NCBI RefSeq assembly: GCF_032362555.1
Contig: NC_083516.1
Coordinates: forward strand, 5,915,001 to 5,979,000
Source: Amyelois transitella
Taxonomy: Eukaryota; Arthropoda; Insecta; Lepidoptera; Pyralidae
Direction of reading: 5' to 3'
Length of the DNA stretch: 64,000 nucleotides
The notes under the pieces are model-generated. The model had not been told where the DNA came from. It did not search any database and was given only the letters and a program-made list of their open reading frames with translations. The position numbers were made by a program, and so were the translations under genes. Of this stretch, positions 35,533 to 48,500 are shown one piece after another. Positions within the stretch are counted from its first letter, which is position 1, and every line of letters starts with the position of its first letter.

Positions 35533-37409
35533 CTATAATTCATCTCTTACAGCTGTATTCCTTACATCTGCTTTCTTTCCTGTGTATGTCTGACTCTCCA
35601 ATTGCACATCTTTTAGTTCCTCTTGTTCCAGAAGGAATTCCTTGGCAGTCCAAGCTTGTGATCCATCTTTAAACATGAATATTGCTCTATCATCATCAAT
35701 GAGGTATCTAGAGGGAAGGAATATAAAATAAAATAATATTAATTTTTGTAATACAGAATATGAAGGTCCACTAATCATGAAGTCATAGTTGCACAAAAAT
35801 CCTTATATATCTATACTTTTATGTAGCAAATGTTTCTTTCACTGTTTTTGTAAAAAAAATCCCATGAAAATAAAACATAGAGATATATATGTACATCCAT
35901 GTACATATAGATATATGTATACATACAGATTGATGAGACATTTGTTTAAAATTTATATGATTAAAAATAGGTATTTGTTTAGGCAATCAAAAAAGTTTTT
36001 AATAATTTAAGAAAATAATATAAACCTTTCTGCCTGTATATGATTGCTCCAAAGAGAAGTTTGCCATATTTTGGTCAACTCTTCAGTCCTTGCTCGAGAT
36101 GGTTTGTTGGCTACAGTAACAAACATCATCAAAGTTTGACCTTTTTTAGTAGCTTGTAAAACTGATTCTGGGTTAGACATATCCATTTTAGTCAAATCTA
36201 TAGATGGAGGTTTCCGCAAGTGTTCTGGTAATTCATCATCAGGCAATGTTTCTTCATCTTCTTCCCATTGATCAAATAACCTAAAATATAATGCTTTGTA
36301 TAATTTTAATCAAGATAAACAGATATGGCAATAAGTCTTGTATTCAATACAGTTCTACAATGTAGATACAGTTTTTACAAATAGTTCTGGATTGTATTGT
36401 ATGTTTAATGATGGATAGAGAACATAGTATTCAAGCGTTAATGATTTGACCAAACATTCATTCAAACATTATGTATGTATGTATGTAAATACTTTAAGTA
36501 AATAAAATATCTTATGTTAAAAATCCCTAAATGGCACTGAGATAGTCCCCATTAATTTATCTGTTATATTTACACTGGTTTTTGAAATGGAGAAAGAAAT
36601 GACAGCATGTAATATTTTGATTGGAGGAGAAAAAGTTGAGCAAGTGAAAGAGTTTGTATATCTAGGATCAAAGTATTGAAAGGAGAGTGAACACGGGGAA
36701 CATGGTGACTGGAGCTTTGCATGCCTTTATGAGCAGTCAGAAACTATCCAAAAAGGCTAGACTGGCTGTGCATAGTGTGTTGGTCCCGACATTAATGTAT
36801 GGGAATGAAAGTTGGGTATGGCAAAAGAAGCACGAAAGCAGAATAAATGCAGTGGAAATGAGAGCGTTAAGTAGTATGTTGGGTGTGAAATTGAGTGACC
36901 GGATAAGGAACAGCATGATAAGGGAATGTTGTGATGTGAAAGAAGATGTAGTTACAGGAATAGAAAAGGGTATGTTGAGATGGTTCGGTCATGTGGAGAG
37001 GATGAATGAAAACAGATTGACTAAGTAGATATACAAGAAGAGTGTGGAGGGAAAGGTCGGAGTGGGAAGACCTAGACGAACGTATCTTGATCAAATTAAG
37101 GACGTCCTGGTAAAGGGTCAGGTCAAAAGTACCCGAAACCGCCGAGCTTGCATGAAGAGAGTTATGAATGTGGATGAAGCGAAGGAAGTATGCCGAGATC
37201 GTGGCAAGTGGAAAGATGTAGTCTCTGCCTACCCCTCCGGGAAAGAGGCGTGATTTTATGTATGTATGTTATATTTACCTTTCTAAATCAGCATCAGAGT
37301 AGTCCCTTATATCTTTTTTAGCCCAAGCTGGTTTCTCTTCATCTTTATATTTTTTCGCGACACTACTACTACAAATAAACATAATTACGAAGAAAATAAG
37401 TTTCGACAT
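35533..37409 (-). CDS. boca: LRP chaperone MESD homologue (boca)
   Basis: Three exons, 186 aa: 37279-37409, 36026-36280, 35533-35707. MESD/boca is an endoplasmic reticulum chaperone that folds the YWTD beta-propellers of LDL-receptor-family proteins, including the Wnt co-receptor Arrow/LRP6 and yolk-protein receptors. A signal peptide is evident (MSKLIFFVIMFICSSSVA). Core family motifs follow: RDYSDADLERL, WEEDEETLPDDELPEHLRKP, KMDMSNPESVLQATKKGQTL, KIWQTSLWSNHIQAERY, RAIFMFKDGSQAWTAKEFLL. The protein ends RDEL, an ER-retrieval signal of KDEL type. Splice phases agree at both introns. Intron 1 holds a LINE fragment in the opposite orientation. Convergent with RPA2. Confidence 0.94.
36588..37270 (+). 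mobile_element. 5'-truncated LINE fragment (reverse transcriptase C-terminus), copy 1
   Basis: The open stretch 36687-37028 contains HAFMSSQKLSKKARLAVHSV, LVPTLMYGNESWVWQKKHES, RINAVEMRALSSMLGVKLSD and GMLRWFGHVERMN, the region after the catalytic core in RTE/CR1-like non-LTR elements. After an in-frame stop at 37026 the next part continues as GVGRPRRTYLDQIKDVLVKG and [17 protein letters not shown], ending gcctacccctccgggaaaga ggcgtgattttatgtatgtatg. It lies inside boca intron 1, opposite to the gene. Confidence 0.85.
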
Positions 37410-37950
37410 GGTTATTGATCTAAGTAATATTTTGTCTGCAACTACAGTTTGAATGTGAGTGTAGTGAAAATTTTTTGGGTATAAACAAGAAGACTTCAAA
37501 AACTTGAAGAAATTTTTATAAGGTAGGTTAGAGACCCAACTAGGAGTGAAATGAACGATATAAATCGATATTTCATAAAATATCGATACCTGCACGCGAC
37601 ATATCGCTGCCACCCAATATTATCGAATCACCTAGTATTGATATGTACAATCGTTATATTTCAGCCAATATAAAACCAAGAGTAAATAAAATTTTATTTT
37701 TGCAAGGTTTAGAGATAAAATATTGGAATTTATAAGTTTTTCTTGTTACAGTTAAGTAAAAAAAAGTATGTAGTTAAGTATAAAGTTTTATTTATGATAA
37801 ATAAAGTTGATTCGTTTCTTCATCCTAGCTGTTTTTACTCATATTAAAAAGAATAGTTAAATACAAACAAATTACTTACGATAAATATATATCGCAAAGT
37901 ATCGATAGAACACTACGATATATTATATCGAAAAGAATATCGATATTTTT
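37410..37950. promoter_or_regulatory. boca 5' region with three DRE-type sites (TATCGATA)
   Basis: TATCGATA occurs at 37581-37588, 37900-37907 and 37938-37945, with further partial copies (aatcgatatt, acgatatatt, tatatcgaaa). The first sits in a hairpin: 37564-37573 pairs with 37578-37587. In Drosophila this octamer is the DREF-binding element of housekeeping and replication promoters. That it acts so here is inferred. Inverted partial copies make secondary structure an alternative reason for the pattern. Confidence 0.5.
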
Positions 37951-38107
37951 TTTATATGAACATCTCTATACCCAACCAAATAGATACAGACCTTTGTATT
38001 AAGACAGAGATGACTTTGACATTGGCAATAAATTAAAACCATAGACTTATTAACATGACTAACTGCTGCTGCTGCTACTGCTTATGTTTAAAGTTTACAG
38101 CAAATGG

Positions 38108-38658
38108 CTAGTTATTGAAAGAATATTGAATGCAGGGAACATGGTAAATGAAGCATTTCATGCCTTTATGAGCAATCAGAAGTTGTCCAAAAGGCTCGCT
38201 TGACTGTGCGTGAGGGCGTGTTGGAATGGCAGAAAAAGCACGAAAGTAGAATAAACGCGGTGGAAATGAGAGCGCTTAGGAGTATGATAGGTGTTAAATT
38301 GAGTGAAAGGATAAGGAACAGTGTGATAAGGGAATGTTGTGATGTGAAAGAAGATATAGTGACGGAAATAGAAAAGGGAATGCTTAGATGGTTTGGTCAT
38401 GTCGAGAGAATGAATGTGAGCAGGTTGACTAAGCAAATATACACAGGAAGTGTGAATGGGAGTGTTGGAGTAGGAAGGCCTAGGCGAACATACCTTGATC
38501 AAATCGGGGACGTTCTAGCAAAAGGTCTGGTCAAGAGTATCCGAAACCGATGAGCTTGCATGAAGAGAGTTATGAATGTGGATGAAGCGAAAGAAGTATG
38601 CAGGGATCGTGGAAGTAGAAAGATGTGGTCTCTGTCTACCTATGTATATATGTATGAA
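38108..38658 (+). mobile_element. 5'-truncated LINE fragment, copy 2
   Basis: Same family as 36588-37270, same orientation: MLRWFGHVERMNVSRLTKQI, GVGRPRRTYLDQIGDVLAKG, then [11 protein letters not shown]. Compared with copy 1 it has lost the segment coding LVPTLMYGNES. Ends at a tail of tatgtatatatgtatg. A third, shorter 3' piece is at 59336-59452. Confidence 0.82.
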
Positions 38659-38659
38659 T

Positions 38660-39506
38660 GGCCTCAAAACGTAAATTAGACTGTAGCGGGAGCGATAATT
38701 CGGTTCGACCGCCACCAAAGGGAAGATCTTCCGTCAGACTTGGTGTTATGCCTGGGGAACCGCGGCACCGACGATGTTAAGTTGGGGGTTGTATTTATAT
38801 CCAATCCATGAAATCTGACTGAGCGCGTCAATTTCTTCGCGATGATTGACAGTCGTTGTGTAATTGGTTATTTGTGACGTGTGGCGCAGAGATTTACACA
38901 CACAGACCCACAATACATTAAAATACGCACTCAAATTTATAATTCAGACACCCAGTAAGTACTCCATCTTCATATTAAGTATCTTCGTCTGAGGCTCCAT
39001 TCAACAATGAAAATAAGTTTATCAAACCACAGTGTTGTTTTTAAATCTGTGTAGCAAACACAGAAAATGATAATTATGATTTTGTTATCGATATTGTGAT
39101 CCCAGATCCCATCTACTGACCAAAGAGAATATAACCACTACTTATGCCACTGTCAGAAGTGTCAGTTGTTTCGTAGAATGTTGAGTGAGTTGAGGTTGTA
39201 CTTGTAAACTTTCTTTTTAGGTATCTCTTTGAAGTTTGATCGCTCACGCCATTCACACGTCATGTACTGTTGAATAGAAGAAAAGACAAATATTTTAGGC
39301 TGACAAAAATGCAATGCCTTCTTTATTTTATAATTTTTAATAATTACTAAGGTGATATTTATTTATTGTTTTGTAGTTGAGCACTTATTTATTTATTTTT
39401 AAACATTGTTTCTCGTGTGCCGTGTTGGATAATCGCTCTACTCTTGAAATTTAAAATAGTGTTACGAATATATCTATTCTAACTGGATTTAAAGTGAAGT
39501 GGCACC
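38660..39506 (+). promoter_or_regulatory. upstream and 5' UTR region of spinster
   Basis: No coding sequence recognised. The part before the ATG at 39507 is AT-rich and presumably 5' UTR and promoter. 38690-38900 is richer in G+C and may be an old repeat. No specific element can be supported. Confidence 0.35.
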
Positions 39507-42500
39507 ATGGACGAAAGTAACATAACTCCAAACACGTCGAATCAGCAGTTGGTGTTGAATGGTGATAATGAGTCTGCTACTGCTCTGCTTGAGAAGCAGT
39601 CTAGAAGAAGAGATAATTTGAGGGATGTTACATTCCTTGAATACATGACTGTGGGAATTCTGTGTTTCGTTAATCTTATCAATTATATGGACAGATTTAC
39701 ACTAGCAGGTGAGTGTTTAAATGTATACTAAAATATATTTTTCACCTATTAAATTTTTTTAGGTTTCTTATTTAAAAGGCAAAAAAGGGACCCTATTAGT
39801 TAGCCTTCGCTGTCTGTCTGTTTGTCTTTTATTATCAAACCATGACAGTTTAAACTTTTTACATCACAAGGGGTCTTTATAGAGTAAACATTTTATTATT
39901 AAATAATTTTTTTTTTTTTTTTTATTGGACTGTCAGTCTTTTCAAGACTGTTAGCTCTGTCTATCCCACAAGGGATATAGACGTGACCATATGTATGCAT
40001 GTATGTATGTTGTTTTAAATTGTATTCTGTTATGTGTCTATCTCAGTGTCTGGGGTCCACCTTTTCTGTTGTTGTTCTGTAATGATTGTAAATAAATATA
40101 AATCAATATTAATAATAGTAACAGGGGGACACTTTAAGTTATTACAATGGAGGATCTTATACAATAAATACAAGTTTTTTATAGGTAATGGTATTGAACT
40201 CTTTGTGCACGAGTTTGTCTCACACTTGGCCGGTTGTCATTTGAGCTGAGAGAGAATATTTCATTAAAATCTCTGCTAAACAAGAAAATACTGTTATCAT
40301 TTGAGAAATTTAATGTTCATGAAATCTCCTTTAGCAACAAATTTCTTTTGAAAAAATATTATTATCAATGTAGACAGATTGTGTATTTTTTGTATGTGTA
40401 ATCTATTCACTGATTATCTCCATCAGGAATTGATAATGCAGAATTGTTGGCTGCATTTGTATCAGAATTATTTGATTATGGTATGTGTTGCCTGCCAAGA
40501 GTTTAATGGGATTGTTTAATCTTGTGCTGCAGCTCATCTTGTATCCAAGAGTGTATAATTACACCTGCGATATGTTAGACCCAAACTACAAACTTGTGTC
40601 ACCATCATCCTGGTGTTTGTTCTTTACATGTTCTCCGGGGAGAACTAGGCATCCAACCAACAATTGATTATTGGAACATTTGGTCAAGAACACATGATGT
40701 GGCTGCTATCTGTCTGATCTATTATGGTTATTCATTGTTGCCATGTAGCAATGGCATTCGAAGTAATTATTTTTTACCATTAATTAGGCACATAGTTGAA
40801 TATCTGTCCTTGGTGCAAGTAGCTTGCCTATGTGAGACTATATGGTCGCGGCTTTGCTCACGTGAACGAGAATACCCTCTCATCTCCGCTTGGTGCCCCT
40901 AGACCGCATAAGGAATTAACCAAATCTTTTGAAAATGTGTTGTGAAATATAGAAAAGTAGAAGCAAAATATTGCAGCCAAATGCGGCTATTCATGAACAT
41001 TGTCTTCTTCTCAATGATAATGAGGCAGAAGATAAGAAATACCTTGACAATGTTTGTAAATAGGCCCATTACATTTCCAATGTATATCCTGTTTTTTGGA
41101 AAAAATAATTCATGAAACAGAATGGGACCCATGTGCTATGGTAAACACTGACTTGCACTGTTTAATTTAGCTCCTCTTGAAGTTACATCACTTACTGTGT
41201 TTGATTAGGATTAAATACAGCCAACAATTTCAACCTTATCTACTATGTCAATAGTGGCATGCTGAAGCTCAGCCAGTTTTGAGATAATCAAGACACCAGA
41301 ATGAGACAGTCACCCTAAAGTCCATTAACAGTGAATCATCTTCCATTGTGTAGCTCAGGTCTGTTATGCAGTCAGCTTCGAATTTTTAAGGTGTTAAAAA
41401 ACTCACATTGGCAAGAGATTCTATCGATGTCTTATCAATTGGCGAATTTATTTGGCATATCTATTTGAAGAAATATAAAAGTTCCTAAATAATTATTTCG
41501 GCGATTGTAATATTATCATTTTAGACTTCAACAATTGCTAATGTATTGCTCTGAAAAACATTATTTTTTTATAGTACTAGTATCAGAAGAATCTTTTGAT
41601 AGAGAAACTAAGGAGAATGTCCAAAATATAATATCGTGATTTAATCTTAATCATTTATGTGGGACCATCTTCACATCACACTGGAGCTTAAGTTGGCGGT
41701 TTCACTGGAATTATGAGAGATTACTTAGACATGATTGAAATATTTATCTTCTTTATCTCCTTGTGGACCATAAAAATTACAATATAATGTAAGACCGTTA
41801 CGAAATTGTTAGGAGCTAGGATCATCGTGCGTAATCTACCATGATGTCACTACATTAATCCCACCTATGGTGTTAACGATATTAGTCCCGACGAGATGAA
41901 AATGATTGTGAGATTGAAATTCATAGCTTTAGTACCTACCTTTGTATTCTCTGTCGGCGATCGTTAAATGTGGTTTGAGATGAGATGGAAAGGTGGCGTG
42001 GGCTCATTGAGTATTGCCTTTTTATAGCCAGACACCAATTATTGAAAATTTAGTGTTGATCGGATTGTGTAATTGAATTACCATAAAATCCCTTCGATAA
42101 GTCGAATGCTCGTAAAATGTATGTAAAACGGACTTGGCCACGTTTTTATTAACGCATTGAGGTTGATTTGTTAGCTATCAAAGTGAATCACGGATAGATT
42201 ATAGTTTTGGTTCAGTCACATAGCCAATTGTTTATAGGTAGGTACAGTTTATTAAAATTTTATAAGTAAGTACCTACTTGCTTTTATAAAAACTGGACAT
42301 AGTAAAGTTCATTTATTTATTGATTCATAATATCATTGCATTACATACATTCTTCAATATAATAAAAACTCATATGCACCTTGTCAGGCGAGAGTTGGTG
42401 CTATTGCTACACTATTGTGTCCAAAGGAATTATTTTTGGTATGAATGAATACACAGTATTAATGAATGCTGAACACCCAAGAAGGGTCGATGTCACGTAA

Positions 42501-45500
42501 TCAGAGAACTAATCTCCAATGTCTACTCACGTGCGTGGGCCCGCTATGATTCTAAAGTTATTCTCCATTGAATACAATGTCCTTTTTAGATTTGAGAAAG
42601 TAATAAAGTACAGGCGGCGCAGCAGTAGGTTTAAAATATGTTTATAGTTATAAATATGCCTCTATTTGAGTTTATAGAAGGTCCACAATCAACACTATGA
42701 AAGAAATATTTCAATGTCTTTCTGTAGATGCAATCAATTTTTATAAATACCCATTTTCCAGATATGTATAAAAGATGATCTCAATGATGATTTCCTGTTG
42801 CATTCGGGATGTTTACATTGTAGTAAGTTGGGTAGGAGCGTTGATTTCCCCAGAGGGTGAAGAACAAGTTGCCACCGTAATAAAAAGGGCCGCGATTGTC
42901 TTAATCTTCATTAGAATCTTTTGGTATACAGAATGTCAATTTAAAAGTTCAGCTGCGGTTGTACTATCCTACTACTATTATAAAGGCGAAAGTTTGTATG
43001 GATGTATGGATGTTTGTTACTCTTTCACGCAAAAACTACTGAACCGATTACCATGAAATTTGGTATATAGGTAGCTGAAGACCCAGAATAACACATAGGC
43101 TACTTTTTATCCCAGAGTTCCCGCGGGATTGATAGGGTTTCCATGCGGACGAAGTCGCGGGCGGCCTCTAGTTATAATATATCAGAGGATATTTTATATA
43201 GCATGCTTAAGAGACAGTTTGGTAGACGTGCTCTTTTTGACTGAAATCAGTTTTAAACATTCGGAAAATATAAGTATGCATCTTTATGATCCTTAATTGG
43301 AATCCGATATTTGCTATTGGCATCCAGGTATTCCCCGATATTTTCACGTAAAAGATAAAAAGGAAGGAACTTAAAAGGAAGTCTTAAGTGACTTTTTTTT
43401 TATCCAATAGCCATATTTTGTAAAAAGGCTTCATAATTTATTAAAACATCAAAGTTTTAAAATATAATCTGTCGTAGGTATTCATTGTTTCTACATTTTT
43501 GTACGATCTAGACTATAATTTGAATGATCTCTGTTGCAATGTTCATTCTATTGTCTTGTCTGATGAAATATTACACATTTGAACCGTACACAAGAACAAA
43601 AACACTTATAGAGGTTAAGATGCTAACGGAAGCTTTCATTTTGTTCTACACAAAAAAACATAGTACCCAGGCGTACATAGGCGCTGATATAGTTTCTTAA
43701 AATGATATAGTTAGATGGCGCTGATATAGTTTCCTAAAACGCGGTTTTTAAAATGTTAGGACCTAGGACCTTGATAAATCGATTCCTTGAGCCGAAAAGC
43801 CCCTAATCTGTAACTTTCATGAAAATCGTTGGAGCCGTTTCCGAGATCCTGATTATATATATACAAGAATTGCTCGTTTAAATATATTAGATTAGATAGA
43901 TATATTTTTATTGTGGAGTAAGGAAAGAGTGCGAAGTATGAAAGGTAAATTGCTTAAGCGACTCAACTTACTAGTCTTCATTAAATTTCCCATCGCAGTC
44001 GTAAAGTCAATAAACTTACCTTTTTTTAATTTTACATAATATTCTAACCATACGGCATCACAATATTTCTATTGTGTACTTTACCCTTTAAAGAAACAAA
44101 AAAACGCTTTGTCATGCTGGGGCAGGATTGTGTGGTATTTTTATTTTAACCAGTGTTTGAGGCTACACAGTGTTGTGACGGCAAAGGCAAGGATAGAAAG
44201 AATAAAATTTTATTCGTTTTATTCGTTCTTTGCATTTATTTTATTTGGATTGGAAGATTTGGAAAGACGTAAAATATACTGGACACATAGGAATTAAACT
44301 AACAAATTAAGTAAATCTGTACTAGTGATTTCTTAGTTTGTTGAATAATACTCGTAGTAGCACAAACGTTAAGGTCTTACTGCTAAGTCTCCATTTTATT
44401 TGTAACATTATTTTAATCTATTACAACATTATTTATGTTAATTTCATCTAACTACCTAAGACAATATGTAGATGTAGTTCAAAGTTCAATCATTGAGTTC
44501 TATTGTCAGCCTTCGCCTCACAATATAAAGAGTTATCTAGGAACTTTAATGACCCTTGCTCCTTATTGTTTTAACAATTATGCAGTTTTATTTAACAAAA
44601 TCTTATTGAACTAGGACGAATGCTGATGTGAATGATGAATTCAAGTTTTCTATTTAATATACATTTGAATGCCACTATTATTACTCTAGGTCCCCTGATC
44701 ACATTACACAGTTACAGATTATGGATCCCACCGCGAACGAAAGTGTGTGCACATCGTTTTCGTTTATGAATAAAAAATGTGTTAGCTGTGTAGCACATCT
44801 CATACAACTGTACACCGCGCCCTGTGTGGGGTTAAATATGCGCCAAGGGAAGGGTGTCACGTTGAACAATATTAATACTGTCCCCTTAAAACTGTGTACA
44901 CATATTGCTTTTTTACCCTTTTGTACTACGTTCAGCCTGTCACTTTTTATTTCCCTTGTCACAGTAATAATAATCATTTTTACGATTATATTCGTCAAAT
45001 TTTATTTATACCCTTTTTTAAAGTTTGTATTCTACCCTTGTCTTGTCACAGAAATGTCTCATTATATTGAAATATCTCATAATATTTCACAAAATATAGA
45101 TCCACTTTTCCCTTTGCCTAAATTTCCGTTAGTTTAACCCTAATTAAGCGGACGCCCCCATATTACGATATATCATACCGAGGATCAAATGGGATTACTG
45201 ATGAATGTACAAGCTCAGATGCTCCGCTGCACTCGCGTTAAGAGAGGATTAGGAGTTTAACATACCATGATAAGTAATGTTGTCATGCTTTACGATATAA
45301 GAAATTGATTTCCCAGGCCCATTACTTGTGTGGTTATCTAAACGCTAAATGACAAACCAAGCACACACGCTATCCTCCATCAAATTATTGAACCAGTCTC
45401 AAGTGGAAAAATAAAAATGTTGATTTTGTTCGGTTGGGTGGTCTTTTAACTGCTACTACTCTGTTTACGGAGCTAGTATTACATCATCTTACACTTTAAC

Positions 45501-48500
45501 TCATTAAACATTGTAACATTGAAGGACGATTACCTTAAATTTTTAGTAATGTGTAATTCTGTGCTGTTAGTGGAATTTGCTTTTTAATTTAGGTTATGCC
45601 AGCGAAACAAATGAATAAGAATCTGAAATTAAACAGCCGTTAAACTTGTTCAGGGTGGGTTCAACTGACCTGCAGTTGTAATAGTGGTGCCTTTGATACG
45701 ATTGGAGTGATTCAGTGCAGCTGCGCGCATTAAGGTACGGCTTATCGGTGTATCGTTGCAACTTGCACCGGTACGAGGCTCGAGTGCCTATTGAGACTGC
45801 ACTTGAGCCCAATTAGTTCCGCTGAAACCATGGCATAAGGGTCAACCATAAATGTATGGAAACTTTAAAGACAGTTTCTTTATTTAATCCGATAAAACTT
45901 TAAAACTATTTTTTGTCGGATTAGCACGTGTTTCTTGTGAAGTTAATCACGATGTGAAAAGTAATCGAAAGATATGACTTGATTGCATCACGTTTCTATA
46001 CTATGTATAAAAATATATACCGTTGTCAAAGTAAACGTTAACTGTAGATAAATGAATATCGCATGGTAGTGATAATAAAATATACACCTTTGTATCAATT
46101 TGAGTGGTAATAAACTTTTCGTAAATTCGTAATGGTTTCTCTACTGCGGCTGTGGCTTCAAAGAGAGGGGTCGATGCACCGTCTATTAGCCGTGAATTAC
46201 CTGAATTTAAGTAATGACAAATCAAGTAGCGTCTATCTAAATACTCTAACGAAAATACTGTTACACAATTTGCATGCCATATCACTATATTTAGGAAAGT
46301 GTTTATATATTTTATACAGGCACATATTGCTAGAAATAGAAAAGATACATCCACAACTGTGTGTAGTGTCCTCTGTTTTTTTAACAGCAGTAGTTAAATA
46401 CTGTTATTAATTCCATGGTAGGGGGCAATTTTTACGTTAATGACGAAACTAGTTAATGAGGAGATTTCAAGAGATGTATAATTTACTATATTTGCTTGAT
46501 TATCTAGTATTTATGTAGTATTCATGTCATGTCAAAGTGGTTCAGTTTGGTATACATAAGCGTCGCCAAAAACATTAAAGTTTGTATTTGGCGACGGTCG
46601 GTCTGCGCCAATTGTGACTCATTCTACGATCCATAATTGTTAGTCAAGATGCGAGAAACTATCTCAAACATGGTTAGTAAATAAGTACCCATCTTAGGTA
46701 TATCATCATGATAAGTTTTATTGCGGAAATATCTGTTTAAACTTATCGCTGAACGACATTCGTATCTAACGAATGTTTTTGTTTTCATCCCCTACCAAAA
46801 TGCATTTTACCGGAGTCACCGGATAAGATGGCGCCAAAACATGATAAGCAACTTGTAGACGCCAGCTTGTGGTTCAAAATGAGTAGGTAACACAGTTTAT
46901 AAATTAAGAGCTTCGTCTTTTCAAAAGAAGTTCTGAGTGCACTACACTAAAAAAATATTTGGAAACCAAAAAAGTCATCTATTTTATAATTACTAAATAT
47001 CCGGAAGATGATTTAAAGAGGGTTATAAAAATAACATGTTAAGATACTTCTTTAGAACTATTAATAAGTCCTCAATTATTACCCATGTGCGTTCATATTG
47101 TCGTTGCTTTTTAAGTTTGACACAAGTACCTACTGTACAGATTAAGAATATTTCTTTACGCACTTTTTAATTACATAAGAAGTTAATATTTTACGTGTTT
47201 TTTCGTAAATAATAAACTTTGAAATCTACATTGGAGGCAAGCTATCAGCGTGTTAATTCAATATAATTAAAACGTGTATGTTTATTATTCATGATGTGCT
47301 TTATTTAGTATTAACAATGAATATAAGTTTACAGTGCATAATAAAATTTGCTCAGTGTGAATTCTGAAAAGGTTGAGTTTGCTTCGAGCTGCGAATTTTC
47401 TAAGAACTTATTTTTGCATCGGATTACACAATAACGACGTTATGTCTAGTTTATATATTTTCAAGTTTATAAGTGTTTCGGCATAATTTTTACTTTTTAT
47501 ATTTTTCATTTGTGATAAGTTCTTAATTTTATAACGATTTCTGGAATAGCTTATAATTTGTACAAATTACAAAACGTTGTTGAAATAATGGGAATTTATA
47601 TTAACAAATATGAAAAATGTCTTTCCAGCATCATCAATTTGACAAGTTACACGTTCTTTTTGATGAAGAGGTAGAAAAGGAATTGCTTTTACTTTTATTA
47701 TATGTGGATTCATTTTAAAAATTCATGCAAATTCAATGAGTTGCACAAGCTTGTGTGCAAAATTTTTGTGACAGATTTATCTGTCCACATTTCTCTTGTT
47801 AACTGTTAACTTATACTCTCATTAGTTAGAAGTGATTATTTAAAATTAGAAGAAAGCTGTAATGACTCTGCGTATAGTTTTCGTGTTTCGTTATCTTTTG
47901 TCTGTTACTCACTTTGCAAATTTTACCTTGCTTTCTGTAAAGATGGACAATGACTGGTGATAAGTGTTACTATTTCAGTGCCCTGGTTACATTTTCCATT
48001 GCAATGTTTTATACCATTGCATGGCCATGAAAATATTTATCAATCAAATTGTTCGGTGATAAATGAAAAGAAGTTGTTCTATTCGAATGAACGCTCTACT
48101 TACCTAAAAGATTAAGATGTTATGTAACAATTAACCTGACATACTTGTGTCATTCTGTAAATTACTGTCTTGGTCTTGGCAAGTGGTCCGGTTCTAGATT
48201 CTCGTCAACAGGAGTTATAAATAACAATACCGATCACATTATCGGAAATGAGTACGGCAGCTTCAGATAAACATACGTTGACACCTTGGCAACTGTTGTC
48301 AGGCTTATTATTATCATGTTGCAAGTTATAAATCAAACTATTGACCTTACAATCTCTGTTACTCTGAAGCGGAGATGTAATGGAAAGAAACACGCAGCTG
48401 CCGTACATCGACTTTTTTGTAACTATTCCGTTCCAAAGATCATTTGCTCGTATACAACTTTTAAACCGAGTCGAGTCGGTCGTAGTCTTTAGACCTTATA

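Noticed and set aside
44721..45137. 138-codon frame starting [10 protein letters not shown]
   Set aside because: No domain, poor composition, AT-driven hydrophobic end and no splice partner. A chance frame remains likelier than a gene.
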